Source of the DNA: Oharaeibacter diazotrophicus
GTDB taxonomy: Bacteria > Pseudomonadota > Alphaproteobacteria > Rhizobiales > Pleomorphomonadaceae
Assembly (NCBI RefSeq): GCF_004362745.1
Contig: NZ_SNXY01000011.1
Span: 166,512 to 230,511, forward strand
DNA: 64,000 nt
Direction of reading: 5' to 3'
The position numbers and the translations under genes were made by a program. This document shows, one piece after another, positions 56,250 to 64,000 of this stretch (position 1 is the stretch's first letter; each line of letters begins with the position of its first letter). The notes under the pieces are model-generated. The model worked only from the letters and a program-made list of their open reading frames with translations, was not told where the DNA came from and ran no database searches.

Positions 56250-56661
56250 GGCGGCCGGGCTCGTCGCCGGTGGCGACGTCGAAGCCCTCGTCGGCCCAGC
56301 CCGTGACGCCCCCGATCATGATCTTGACCGGGCGACCCTGGCGGGCGAGCCGCAGCGCCGCGCGGTCGGCGCCGTTGCAGTGCGGGCCCGCGCAATAGAC
56401 CACGAAGACGGTGTCGTCCGGCCACTCGGCCATCCTGCGCTCGGTCATCTTGCCGTGCGGCAGCCCGAGCGCGCCCGGCACGTGGCCGGCGCGGTAGAGC
56501 GCCGGACCGCGGACGTCGACGAGCACGAAGTCCGGACCGTCGGCGCGCAGGAGGGCGGCGTGGACGTCGGAGCAGTCGGTCTCGAAGGCGAGCCGCGCGG
56601 CGAAATGCGCGGCGGCGAGCTCGGACGGGGCGGGCGGGATCTCGGTGACGGGGCTCGGCAT
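56239..56661 (-). CDS. Rhodanese-domain protein next to ftrA
   Basis: A 140-residue single-domain rhodanese with the active-site loop YCAGPHCNGADRAA, holding a Cys and a second Cys-Asn pair, and VLVDVRGPALYRAGHVPGAL. It is divergent from the FtrA-type regulator 72 bp away; this pair is conserved in many proteobacteria, so the regulator probably controls it. The physiological sulfur donor is unknown. Confidence 0.87.
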   Translation of the reverse strand: MPSPVTEIPPAPSELAAAHFAARLAFETDCSDVHAALLRADGPDFVLVDVRGPALYRAGHVPGALGLPHGKMTERRMAEWPDDTVFVVYCAGPHCNGADRAALRLARQGRPVKIMIGGVTGWADEGFDVATGDEPGRLTR

Positions 56662-56733
56662 CGGGGTTTCCTCGGCAGATGGTCGGGACGGCCGGAGCTT
56701 GCGCCGGGCGGCGGATCGGGCAAACTGGCCACC

Positions 56734-57750
56734 ATGACGACGAGCGTCGAAATCGCGCCAAACCCGCACGCCACCCTGGCGACGGACGCCGCGCCGGCGG
56801 GACCGCTGGTGGTGGTGCTCGCCTACGACGGGCTCTGCACCTTCGAGTTCGGCGTCGCCTGCGAGATGTTCGCGCTGCCGCGGCCGGAGATGGGGCCGGG
56901 CTGGTACCGCTACCGCGTCGCCGCGGTCGAACCGGGGCCGCTGCGGGCCGCGGGCGGACTGACCGTCGCGGTCGAGGCCGGGCTGGAGGCGCTCGCCGAG
57001 GCGCACACGATCGTGGTGCCGGGCTGGCGCGGCATCGACGCGCCGGTGCCCGCGGCGTTGACGGCCGCGCTGGTCGCGGCGCGGGCGCGCGGGGCGCGGG
57101 TGATGTCGCTCTGCTCCGGCATCGCGGTGCTCGCCGCCGCGGGCCTGCTCGACGGCCGCCGCGCCACGACGCACTGGCGGTACGCCGCGGCGGTCGCCGC
57201 ACGCCATCCGGCCGTGACGGTCGACGCCGACGTGCTCTACGTCGACGCCGGCGGCGTGCTGACGGCGGCCGGCAGCGCGGCCGGCATCGACCTCTGCCTG
57301 CACGTGATCCGCTCCGACTTCGGCGTCGAGGCGGCGAACCGGGTGGCGCGACGCCTCGTGGTGCCGCCGCACCGCGAGGGCGGTCAGGCGCAATTCGTGG
57401 AAGCGCCGGTGCCGCGGGAGCGGGAGGGCGCGCGGCTCGGCGCGCTGATCGACCACCTGCGTGCCGCCCTCGCCGAGGACCACGACCTCGCCTCGATGGC
57501 GGCGCGGGCCGGGATGAGCGTGCGCACCTTCCAGCGCCGCTTCGAGGCGGCCACCGGCTCCCCGCCCGGGGCGTGGCTGGTCGCCGAACGGGTGCGGCGG
57601 GCGCGCGAGCTCCTGGAGAGCCGGCCGACGATCGCGCTCGACGACGTCGCCGCGGCCTGCGGCTTCGCGGACGCCGCGGCGCTGCGCCACCATTTCCGCA
57701 CGCGGCTCGGGACCAGCCCGACGGCTTACCGGCGGCTGTTCGCGCCCTGA
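56734..57750 (+). CDS. ftrA: FtrA-type AraC regulator with DJ-1/PfpI domain
   Basis: A 338-residue regulator. The first about 190 residues form a DJ-1/PfpI (GATase1-like) domain with YDGLCTFEFGVACEMFALPR and the nucleophile-elbow sequence VMSLCSGIAVLAAAGLL. The C-terminal 110 residues are two AraC helix-turn-helix units (LASMAARAGMSVRTFQRRFE and LDDVAAACGFADAAALRHHF). This is the GlxA/FtrA group. Divergent from the rhodanese gene. Confidence 0.9.
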   Translation: MTTSVEIAPNPHATLATDAAPAGPLVVVLAYDGLCTFEFGVACEMFALPRPEMGPGWYRYRVAAVEPGPLRAAGGLTVAVEAGLEALAEAHTIVVPGWRGIDAPVPAALTAALVAARARGARVMSLCSGIAVLAAAGLLDGRRATTHWRYAAAVAARHPAVTVDADVLYVDAGGVLTAAGSAAGIDLCLHVIRSDFGVEAANRVARRLVVPPHREGGQAQFVEAPVPREREGARLGALIDHLRAALAEDHDLASMAARAGMSVRTFQRRFEAATGSPPGAWLVAERVRRARELLESRPTIALDDVAAACGFADAAALRHHFRTRLGTSPTAYRRLFAP

Positions 57751-57757
57751 TCCGGGA

Positions 57758-58771
57758 TCAGCCGCGCGGCGGGATCGTGATGCCTTCGGCGGCGGCGAGG
57801 TCGGCGAGGCGGACCGACGGGCGGGGCCCGACGTGGCCGATCACCTCCGAACCGGCGAGGCAGCCGAGGCGGACGGCGGTCGAAAGGTCGAGGCCGCGGG
57901 TGAGGCCGACGAGGAAGCCGGCGGCGAACTGGTCGCCGGCGCCGGTCAGGTCCTCGATGCGATCGACGGCGGTGGCCGGGGCCCTGGCGGTCTCGTCGCC
58001 GCGGACCGCGAGGGCGCCGTCGCCGCCGAGCGTCACCGCCGCGAGGGCGCAGTCGGTGCGGATGGCGGCGACCGCCGAGGCGAGATCCGACGTCTCGTAG
58101 AGCGCGTGGATCTCCTCCTTGTTGGCGAAGACGACGTCGACCGTGCCCGAGCGCATCAGCTCGAGGAACTCGCCGCGCCAGCGGTCGACGCAGAAGCTGT
58201 CCGACAGGGTGATCGCGACCTTGCGGCCGTTGGCGTGGGCGATCGCCGCGGCCTTGCGGAAGGCCTCCTTGGCGGCCGGGGGATCCCAGAGATAGCCCTC
58301 GAGATAGGTGACCTCGGCGGCCGCGACCACGGCGGGGTCGATGTCGTCGACCGTCAGCGCGTGGCAGGCGCCGAGATAGGTGTTCATGGTGCGCTCGCCG
58401 TCCGGTGTGATCAGGATGGTCGAGCGCGCGGTCGGCGCGCCGCCCTCGAGCGGCACGGTCGCGAAGTGGACGCCGAGGGCGCGGATGTCGTGGGTGAAGA
58501 TGCGGCCGAGTTCGTCGGTGGCGACCTTGCCGACATAGGCGGCGCGGCCGCCGAGCGAGGCGACGCCGGCGGCGGTGTTGCCGGCCGAGCCGCCCGAGGC
58601 CTCGATCGCCGGGCCGATCATGTCGTAGAGCCGATCGGCCTCGGCGGCGTCGATCAGGCGCATCATGCCCTTGGTGACGCCGAGGCGGACGAGCAGGTCG
58701 TCCTCCGCGCGGGCGAGGATGTCGACGATCGCGTTGCCGATCGCCAGCACGTCGAATTCGCTTGCCGCCAT
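57758..58771 (-). CDS. PfkB-family adenosine kinase-like protein
   Basis: A 337-residue ribokinase-fold kinase. The two PfkB signatures are GGSAGNTAAGVASLGGRAAY near the N-terminus and DLTGAGDQFAAGFLVGLTRG near the C-terminus, which holds the catalytic Asp. The N-terminus FDVLAIGNAIVDILARAEDD is typical of the alphaproteobacterial adenosine kinase group. It faces ftrA, 7 bp apart at the 3' ends, and is divergent from the CysZ-like gene. Confidence 0.88.
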   Translation of the reverse strand: MAASEFDVLAIGNAIVDILARAEDDLLVRLGVTKGMMRLIDAAEADRLYDMIGPAIEASGGSAGNTAAGVASLGGRAAYVGKVATDELGRIFTHDIRALGVHFATVPLEGGAPTARSTILITPDGERTMNTYLGACHALTVDDIDPAVVAAAEVTYLEGYLWDPPAAKEAFRKAAAIAHANGRKVAITLSDSFCVDRWRGEFLELMRSGTVDVVFANKEEIHALYETSDLASAVAAIRTDCALAAVTLGGDGALAVRGDETARAPATAVDRIEDLTGAGDQFAAGFLVGLTRGLDLSTAVRLGCLAGSEVIGHVGPRPSVRLADLAAAEGITIPPRG

Positions 58772-58866
58772 TCCGATCCGGTTCCCGCCCGATCGGGCGC
58801 CGCCCCTCGCAACGCGAGGCCGCCACGCCCATATGACACCTCCACGAACCCCGCCAGGCCCCGCCC

Positions 58867-59571
58867 ATGCTCGCCCAAGCCGTCCGCGCCGTCCGCGCCT
58901 TCTCCGAGATCGCCTCGCCGCCGTTCCGCGGCGTGATGCTGCGCTCGCTCGGGTTGACGCTCGTCATGCTCGCCGCGGTCTGGGCGGTGCTCACCGGTGT
59001 CGTGACCAACCTCGTAAACGGGTGGTGGCCGGGCGTCGAGGGCCTTGTGGACGTGCTGACCGGCGTCGGCCTGTTCGTCGGGCTCGGATTCCTGGTGGCG
59101 CCGGTGACGACCATGTTCGCCGGGCTCTTCCTCGACGATGTCGCCGAGGCGGTCGAGCGCGCCCACTATCCCGCCGATCCGCCGGGCCGGGCGGTGCCGC
59201 TGTGGCCGGCGATCGCCTCGGCGCTGCGCTTCACCGCCCTGGTGATCGCGGTCAACGCCGTGGTGCTGCTGCTGATCCTCCTGCCGGGCATCAACGTCGG
59301 GCTGTTCTTCCTCGCCAACGCCTGGCTGCTCGGCCGGGAGTATTTCGAACAGGTCGCCGCCCGCCACGTCGGGCCCGACGAGGTCGGCCGGCTGCGTTCG
59401 CGCCACGGCGGCCGGATCTTCCTCGCCGGCCTCGTGGTGGCGGCGGTGCTGGCGGTGCCGATCGTCAACCTCGTCACGCCGCTGTTCGCCACCGCCTTCA
59501 TGGTGCACGTCTTCAAGGAGGTCGCCGCCCGCGATCCGCGGCCCGCTGACGACGGCGCGGTTCTGATCTAA
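58867..59571 (+). CDS. EI24/CysZ-like membrane protein
   Basis: A 234-residue inner-membrane protein with about four to five hydrophobic helices, with GLGFLVAPVTTMFAGLFLDD and VEREHY-like EAVERAHYP following, and NVGLFFLANAWLLGREYFEQ. This is the EI24 domain, of which CysZ (sulfate uptake) is the best-known member. The RLRSRHGGRIFLAG loop is conserved. Whether it transports sulfate is open, as no cys genes lie nearby. Confidence 0.82.
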   Translation: MLAQAVRAVRAFSEIASPPFRGVMLRSLGLTLVMLAAVWAVLTGVVTNLVNGWWPGVEGLVDVLTGVGLFVGLGFLVAPVTTMFAGLFLDDVAEAVERAHYPADPPGRAVPLWPAIASALRFTALVIAVNAVVLLLILLPGINVGLFFLANAWLLGREYFEQVAARHVGPDEVGRLRSRHGGRIFLAGLVVAAVLAVPIVNLVTPLFATAFMVHVFKEVAARDPRPADDGAVLI

Positions 59572-59635
59572 AGTCCGGTGGCGCCGCGTGCACCGGACGG
59601 GCCATGGTTCCGTCGACGCGGAAGGAGTAGCCGTG

Positions 59636-59968
59636 ATGTCCCGCCAAGCCGACGACGGAGACGTGCTCGCCATCGCCGAGACCTGGGCGAAGGCCGGCCG
59701 CCGTCTCGCCATCGCCACCGTCGTGGAAACCTGGGGGTCGGCGCCGCGACCGGTCGGCTCGCATCTCGTCATCGACGACGAGGGCAATTTCGAAGGCTCG
59801 GTGTCGGGCGGCTGCGTCGAGGGCGCGGTGGTCTCCGAGGCGGTCGAGGTGATCGGCGACAGCCGGCCGCGGCTCCTGTCCTTCGGCGTCGCCGACGAGA
59901 CCGCGTGGCGGGTCGGGCTGTCCTGCGGCGGCCGCATCCGCATCTACGTCGAGCCCCTGACGGCCTGA
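59636..59968 (+). CDS. XdhC/CoxI-family protein, N-terminal-domain type
   Basis: A 110-residue XdhC-CoxI protein, involved in inserting the sulfurated molybdenum cofactor into xanthine dehydrogenase/CO dehydrogenase-type enzymes. The domain signature reads ATVVETWGSAPRPVGSHLVI followed by GSVSGGCVEGAVVSEA, with the conserved cysteine, and GLSCGGRIRIYVEPL. AAGGAG lies nine bases before the ATG; a GTG one codon earlier is also possible. The second XdhC gene starts 5 bp after its stop. Confidence 0.9.
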   Translation: MSRQADDGDVLAIAETWAKAGRRLAIATVVETWGSAPRPVGSHLVIDDEGNFEGSVSGGCVEGAVVSEAVEVIGDSRPRLLSFGVADETAWRVGLSCGGRIRIYVEPLTA

Positions 59969-59973
59969 CCATC

Positions 59974-60672
59974 ATGGATCTGAAGCTCCTCTCCACCCTC
60001 AATGGGCTCCGCCGCGAGCGCCGCGCCGCCGTGGTCGTCACCCGGCTCGCCGACGGCGCCGCCCGGCTCGTCACGGAGGGCGACGACCTCGCCGGCGATC
60101 CCCTGCGCGCCGAGATCGCCGCCGCCTTCCGGTCCGGCCGCTCCGGCGTGGTCGCCGGCCCGGACGGCGAGGTCTTCCTCGCCGCCGAGGTGCCGCCGCC
60201 GCGGATCGTCGCCGTCGGCGCCGTGCACATCTCGCAGGCGATGGTGCCGATCGTGCGCGCCATCGGCTGGGACCTCGTGGTGGTCGACCCGCGCACCGCC
60301 TTCGCCAGCCCCGAGCGCTTTCCGGGCGTGCAGCTCCACGCCGACTGGCCGGAGACGGTGCTGCCGGGCCTCGCGCTCGACCCCTACACCGCGCTCGCCG
60401 CCGTCACCCACGATCCGAAGATCGACGACTTCGCGCTGGTCCACGCCGTCGAGCGCGGCTGCTTCTACGTCGGCGCGCTCGGCAGCCGGAAGACCAACGC
60501 CCGGCGGCGCGAACGCCTCGTCGGCAGCGGCCTGACCGAGGCCGACTTCGAGGCGATCCGCGCGCCGATCGGCCTCGACATCGGCGCCGCCTCGCCGGCC
60601 GAGATCGCCGTCGCGGTGGTCGCCGAGATCATCGAGACCTTCCGCCGCCGTACGATCGGGACGCCGTCGTGA
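59974..60672 (+). CDS. XdhC-family protein, Rossmann-domain type
   Basis: A 232-residue protein holding the XdhC C-terminal Rossmann domain, with ALVHAVERGCFYVGALGSRK and RRRERLVGSGL, the family's motif. RIVAVGAVHISQAMVPIVRA is the nucleotide-binding part. In many bacteria the two XdhC domains are in one protein; here they are separate adjacent genes. The next gene starts at a GTG overlapping this stop (GTGA). Confidence 0.9.
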   Translation: MDLKLLSTLNGLRRERRAAVVVTRLADGAARLVTEGDDLAGDPLRAEIAAAFRSGRSGVVAGPDGEVFLAAEVPPPRIVAVGAVHISQAMVPIVRAIGWDLVVVDPRTAFASPERFPGVQLHADWPETVLPGLALDPYTALAAVTHDPKIDDFALVHAVERGCFYVGALGSRKTNARRRERLVGSGLTEADFEAIRAPIGLDIGAASPAEIAVAVVAEIIETFRRRTIGTPS

Positions 60673-62318
60673 AATTCGGACCGGTCCGCCTCGCGGACGC
60701 CGAGGGCGCGATCCTCGCCCATGCGGTCGCGACCGCCGAGGGCACCTTGCGCAAGGGCACCCTGATCGACGCCGCCGTGATCGCCCGGCTCGCCGCGGCC
60801 GGGGTCGCCGAGGTGGTCGCCGCGCGGCTCGGCCCGGACGACCTCCACGAGGACGCGGCCGCCGCCGAACTCGCCCGCGCGATCGCCGGCCCCGGCGTCG
60901 AGGCGGACGCGCCGGCCACGGGGCGCTCCAACCTGTTCGCCCGCCACGGCGGGCTGCTCGCGGTCGACGAGGCCGCGATCCACGCCGTCAACCGGGTCGA
61001 TCCGGCGATCACCGTGGCGACGCGCCCGGCGCTGCGCGGCGTCGAGGCCGGGCGGATGGTGGCGACGGTCAAGATCATTCCCTTCGCCGTGCCCCGGACG
61101 CTGCTCGCGCGCGCCGTCGCGGTCGCCGAGACGGCGCGGCCGGTGGTCGCGGTCGAGCCCTACCGGGCGCTGCGGGTCGCCGTGGTCTCGACGCTCCTGC
61201 CGGCGCTGAAGCCGTCGGTGGTGGAGAAGACCCTCGGCGTGCTCGCCGGCCGGCTCGCCCCCGCGGGCGCGCGCATCGTCGCCGACCGCCGGGTGCCCCA
61301 CGACGAGGCCGCGGTGGCGGCGGCGCTGGCGGACGTCGGCGGGACCGACCTCGTGGTGGTGTTCGGCGCCTCCGCCGTGGTCGACGAGGCCGACGTGGTG
61401 CCGGCGGCGCTGCGCCGGGCCGGCGGCCTGATCGAGCATCTCGGCATGCCGGTCGACCCCGGCAACCTCCTGATCCTCGGCGAGCTCGGCGGCCGGCCGG
61501 TGCTCGGCGCGCCCGGCTGCGCCCGCAGCCCGCGCGAGAACGGCTTCGACTTCGTGCTCGAACGCATCCTCGCCGGCCGACGGGTCACGTCCGAGGACGT
61601 CACCGCCATGGGCGTCGGCGGGCTCTTGATGGACATCGTCAGCCGCCCGGCGCCGCGCACCGGCGAGGCGCTCGCCGAGGACCCCGACGCGCCGAAGGTC
61701 GCCGCGGTGGTGCTGGCGGCGGGCCGGTCGACGCGGTTCGGGCCCTCCAACAAGCTGCTCGCCGAGGTCGACGGCGAGCCGATGGTGCGCCACGCGGTGC
61801 GCGCCGCGACGGCCTCCGGCGTCGCCGAGACGATCGTCGTAACCGGCCACATGGCCGAGGCGGTCGAGGCGGCGCTCGCCGGCCTGCCGGTGCGCGTCGT
61901 GCACAACCCCGATTTCGCGGCGGGGCAGTCGACGTCGCTGCGCGCCGGCATCGCCGCGGTGTCGCCGACCTCGGAAGCGGCGGTGGTGATGCTCGGCGAC
62001 ATGCCGCGCGTGACGGCCGCCACGCTCGACCGGGTGATCGCCGCCTACCGGCCGGGCGCCGGGGCGCTCGTCGTGGTGCCGCGCCACGACGGCCGGCGCG
62101 GCAACCCGGTGCTGTGGTCGCGCCGCTTCTTCCGCGACCTCTCCGCCCTCGAGGGCGACACCGGGGCGCGGGCACTGCTCGCGGCCAATCCGGAGGCGGT
62201 GGCGACGGTGGAGTGCGGCCCGGAGGTGCGGATCGACTACGACACGCCCGACGCGCTGGCCGGCCGGGCCGGCCCCGATACCGCTCCGGACGCGGGCGTC
62301 GACGTCGAGCGGCGTTGA
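60669..62318 (+). CDS. Molybdopterin-binding domain / MocA-type nucleotidyltransferase fusion
   Basis: A 549-residue fusion. The N-terminal about 330 residues form a molybdopterin-binding domain (MoCF type: VSTLLPALKPSVVEKTLGVL, then VVFGASAVVDEADVV), and the C-terminal 210 residues a MobA/MocA-like nucleotidyltransferase (VVLAAGRSTRFGPSNKLLAE and VMLGDMPRVTAATLDRV). MocA makes molybdopterin-cytosine dinucleotide for xanthine-dehydrogenase-like enzymes, consistent with the two XdhC genes upstream. The start is the GTG at 60669. The hydroxylase itself is not in the window. Confidence 0.88.
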   Translation: MKFGPVRLADAEGAILAHAVATAEGTLRKGTLIDAAVIARLAAAGVAEVVAARLGPDDLHEDAAAAELARAIAGPGVEADAPATGRSNLFARHGGLLAVDEAAIHAVNRVDPAITVATRPALRGVEAGRMVATVKIIPFAVPRTLLARAVAVAETARPVVAVEPYRALRVAVVSTLLPALKPSVVEKTLGVLAGRLAPAGARIVADRRVPHDEAAVAAALADVGGTDLVVVFGASAVVDEADVVPAALRRAGGLIEHLGMPVDPGNLLILGELGGRPVLGAPGCARSPRENGFDFVLERILAGRRVTSEDVTAMGVGGLLMDIVSRPAPRTGEALAEDPDAPKVAAVVLAAGRSTRFGPSNKLLAEVDGEPMVRHAVRAATASGVAETIVVTGHMAEAVEAALAGLPVRVVHNPDFAAGQSTSLRAGIAAVSPTSEAAVVMLGDMPRVTAATLDRVIAAYRPGAGALVVVPRHDGRRGNPVLWSRRFFRDLSALEGDTGARALLAANPEAVATVECGPEVRIDYDTPDALAGRAGPDTAPDAGVDVERR

Positions 62319-62410
62319 CGCCTTCGCCGGCTTGGCACTAGAACCCTGTCGTGATCGGGGGGCGGGGCGCTTCGCCCGGCCTGACGGCGCGGGACCCCAC
62401 CGAAGGCATC

Positions 62411-63712
62411 ATGGCGCGACCTGACATCTTCTTCGACGCCGGCCGGTTGATCGAGCACTTCAACCGCACCACGCCGACGGGCATCGACCGCGTCGAGCTC
62501 GCCTACGCCAAGGAATTCCGCCGCCGCTTCGGCAGCCGCGTGGTCTACGGCTATTCGCTGTGGGGCCGGGTGATCCCGATCTCCGACGACCGCGTCGACG
62601 ACTTCCTGGCGGCGACCGAGCAGTCCTGGCGGGCCGAGGGCACCGAGAAGACCTCGACGGCGATGACGATGCTGACCGAGCGGCTCGGGGTCGTGTTCCC
62701 GCCGACCACGCTCGAGACGGTGCGGGTGCGCACCAACGCCGAGCGCTCGACCATCTTCGTCGACCTCACCATGGGCGGCATCCGCACCGCGGTGCCGAAA
62801 CTGTCGCGCTTCCTGCCGCGGGCGGGCGACACCTTCGTCGGCGTCGCCCACATGGGGCTGCAGAAGGACGGGCCGGTGCGCCGCATGGTCGGCCGGGCCG
62901 GGATCCGCCCGGTATTCCTGCTGCACGACCTGATCCCGATCACCCATCCGGAATACGCGGTCGCCACCGCCGAGGCCAAGCACCACGACCGGGTCGAGAC
63001 GATCCTGCGCCACGGCGAACTGCTGATCACCAATTCCGACGACACCCGGATGGCCGCCGAGCGCTACGCCGGCCAGCGCGGCATCCGGATGCCCGAGGCG
63101 GTGGTCGCCCATCTCGGCCTCGAGCCGGTGTGGCTGCAGCCGATCGAGCCGGTGGTGGCGGCCGAGCCGTATTTCCTGACCGTCGGCACCATCGAGCCGC
63201 GCAAGAACCACCTGCTGCTGCTCAACGTCTGGCGCCGGCTGGTGCAGCGCCACGGGGCGGCCGCGCCGAAGCTGGTGGTGGTGGGCCGGCGCGGCTGGGA
63301 GAACGAGCAGGTCGTCGACATGCTCGAGCGCAGCCGCGACATCCAGGATCACGTCATCGAGTGCTCAGATCTGCCGGACGCGGCGCTGAAGAGCCTGATG
63401 GCGGGCGCGCGCGCCCTGCTGTTCCCGTCCTTCGTCGAGGGCTACGGCCTGCCGCTCGCCGAGGCGATGGCGGCGCGCCTGCCGGTGATCGCCTCGAACA
63501 TCGGGGTGTTCCGCGAACTCGCCGGCATCGGGCCCGACTATCTCGACCCGCTCGACGGCCTCGGCTGGCTGGCGGCGATCGAGGACTACGTCGACCCGGA
63601 TTCCCGCCGCCGCGCCGCCCAGATCGAGCGGCTGCGCCTGTGGCGCGCCCCGACCTGGGAAGGCCATTTCCAGACCGTGATGGACGTGCTGGAGCGCCGC
63701 CGGCTGGTCTGA
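62411..63712 (+). CDS. Glycosyltransferase family 4-type enzyme
   Basis: A 433-residue cytoplasmic glycosyltransferase with a GT-B fold. The N-terminal domain starts with DIFFDAGRLIEHFNRTTPTG. The second domain has FLTVGTIEPRKNHLLLLNVW and PSFVEGYGLPLAEAMAARLP, including the conserved Glu-x7-Glu donor-binding pair. It resembles mannosyl- or other sugar transferases of polysaccharide synthesis. The start is ATG at 62411, preceded by a weak GAAGG. It ends in repeat copy C. The acceptor and the rest of the pathway are not visible here. Confidence 0.85.
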   Translation: MARPDIFFDAGRLIEHFNRTTPTGIDRVELAYAKEFRRRFGSRVVYGYSLWGRVIPISDDRVDDFLAATEQSWRAEGTEKTSTAMTMLTERLGVVFPPTTLETVRVRTNAERSTIFVDLTMGGIRTAVPKLSRFLPRAGDTFVGVAHMGLQKDGPVRRMVGRAGIRPVFLLHDLIPITHPEYAVATAEAKHHDRVETILRHGELLITNSDDTRMAAERYAGQRGIRMPEAVVAHLGLEPVWLQPIEPVVAAEPYFLTVGTIEPRKNHLLLLNVWRRLVQRHGAAAPKLVVVGRRGWENEQVVDMLERSRDIQDHVIECSDLPDAALKSLMAGARALLFPSFVEGYGLPLAEAMAARLPVIASNIGVFRELAGIGPDYLDPLDGLGWLAAIEDYVDPDSRRRAAQIERLRLWRAPTWEGHFQTVMDVLERRRLV

Positions 63713-63842
63713 CACCGAGCTCGTGACGTTCCGACCCGTGGGCGGAGCGTTCGCGCGCGAGAAGCGCCCGAGCGGGCCCCGGCCGAAGGGCCGAACCCTC
63801 GCGAAGTCCCGACAAGTCGGAGCTTCGCGAGAGAGGTACGAA
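63710..63842. repeat. Dispersed ~130-bp structured intergenic repeat, copy C
   Basis: Third copy. It begins on the stop codon of the glycosyltransferase gene, with ACCGAGCTCG, then GGCGGAGC, GCGCGCGAGAAGCGCCCG, a stem GCCCG-AG-CGGGC (63766-63777), a stem with GAAG loop (63780-63793) and the long hairpin (63799-63830). The right end, TCGTACC in complement, matches the left end of copies A and B. It lies between convergent genes. Confidence 0.75.
63799..63830. terminator. Core hairpin of repeat copy C
   Basis: Arms TCGCGAAGTCCCGAC and GTCGGAGCTTCGCGA with a two-base spacer. Compared with copies A and B, TAAAG/CTTTA has become CGAAG/CTTCG, so two positions changed on both arms and pairing was kept. 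Between convergent genes; possible bidirectional terminator. Confidence 0.5.
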
Positions 63843-63916
63843 TACCCTCGCCTCGTTCGACGACCACGAGCCCGCCGGGCGCCGTCCGCGCGGCGCGCGG
63901 TCGCGCGCCCGCTCGG

Positions 63917-64000
63917 TCAGTGGGCGTGGTCCCTGACGGAGTAGAAGACGAGTGTGGAGACGACCCAGATTCCGAGGGCGGCGAGGAAGAAGAGGAAGGT
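63917..64000 (-). CDS. C-terminal end of an unknown membrane protein
   Basis: The last 27 codons of a minus-strand gene that begins beyond the window. The frame reads a hydrophobic helix (FLFFLAALGIWVVSTLVFYS) followed by VRDHAH and TGA. A single helix with a short polar end suggests a membrane protein with its C-terminus near the membrane. Too short to assign. Its 3' end is separated from copy C of the repeat by about 75 bp. Confidence 0.6.
   Translation of the reverse strand, partial: TFLFFLAALGIWVVSTLVFYSVRDHAH

Overview
The window is about 64 kb of very G+C-rich chromosomal DNA (close to 70% by eye) from an alphaproteobacterium, most likely of the order Hyphomicrobiales (Rhizobiales). 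Five things point there: the mdh-sucC-sucD-sucA-odhB-lpdA order, the irr / fabA-fabB-fabI cluster, an Irr-type Fur protein together with a membrane ferritin (MbfA) gene that carries an Irr-like operator, the dnaA / rpsT / mutM / ubiE / ubiB neighbourhood, and an FtrA regulator beside a rhodanese. I cannot fix the genus. No rRNA, tRNA, CRISPR array, insertion sequence or prophage was recognised.

Layout. 1-2.1 kb: the end of a DMT exporter and an acyltransferase. 2.2-12.3 kb: a leftward TCA-cycle operon (mdh, sucC, a small unknown membrane-protein gene, sucD, sucA, odhB, an SDR gene, lpdA). 12.5-22.5 kb: a LysE exporter, a PAS-PAS-GGDEF-EAL protein, ZapE, an Omp19-like lipoprotein, msrA, mbfA, an FMN reductase, a second acyltransferase and an SDR. 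22.6-26.1 kb: hslV-hslU, a Phd/PIN toxin-antitoxin pair and a MoeB-like gene. 26.2-28.5 kb: LysE/Lrp divergent pair and a LacI regulator. 28.6-37.8 kb: a divergent cluster with a branched-chain-type ABC transporter (livG-F-H-M plus binding protein), a GntR regulator, an FAD oxidoreductase and four small or catabolic genes (DUF3830-like, TIGR04076-like, aldo/keto reductase, NTF2-like). 37.8-45.4 kb: a hydrolase, a DUF1624-type membrane protein, fabI-fabB-fabA, irr, an SH3 protein and a 2-hydroxyacid dehydrogenase. 45.7-56.2 kb: a TadG-like protein, then recF-dnaN-dnaA (leftward), a rhodanese, a gene-free 660-bp tract, rpsT, mutM and ubiE-ubiB. 56.2-64 kb: rhodanese/ftrA, adenosine kinase, a CysZ-like protein, two xdhC genes, a MocA fusion, a glycosyltransferase and the end of an unknown membrane protein.

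The most unusual signals are three. First, a dispersed structured repeat of about 130 bp occurs three times (2066-2195, 26071-26201, 63710-63842). Each copy lies flush against the stop codon of at least one gene, and its main hairpin shows compensatory base changes. Second, a 70-residue membrane/coiled-coil protein gene is wedged between sucC and sucD with start/stop overlaps at both ends and a visibly lower G+C content. Third, the transporter/catabolic cluster at 28.6-37.8 kb looks like an uncharacterised uptake and degradation pathway under GntR control. Start codons were re-chosen from ribosome binding sites and family lengths; several genes use GTG or TTG, often overlapping the upstream stop codon.
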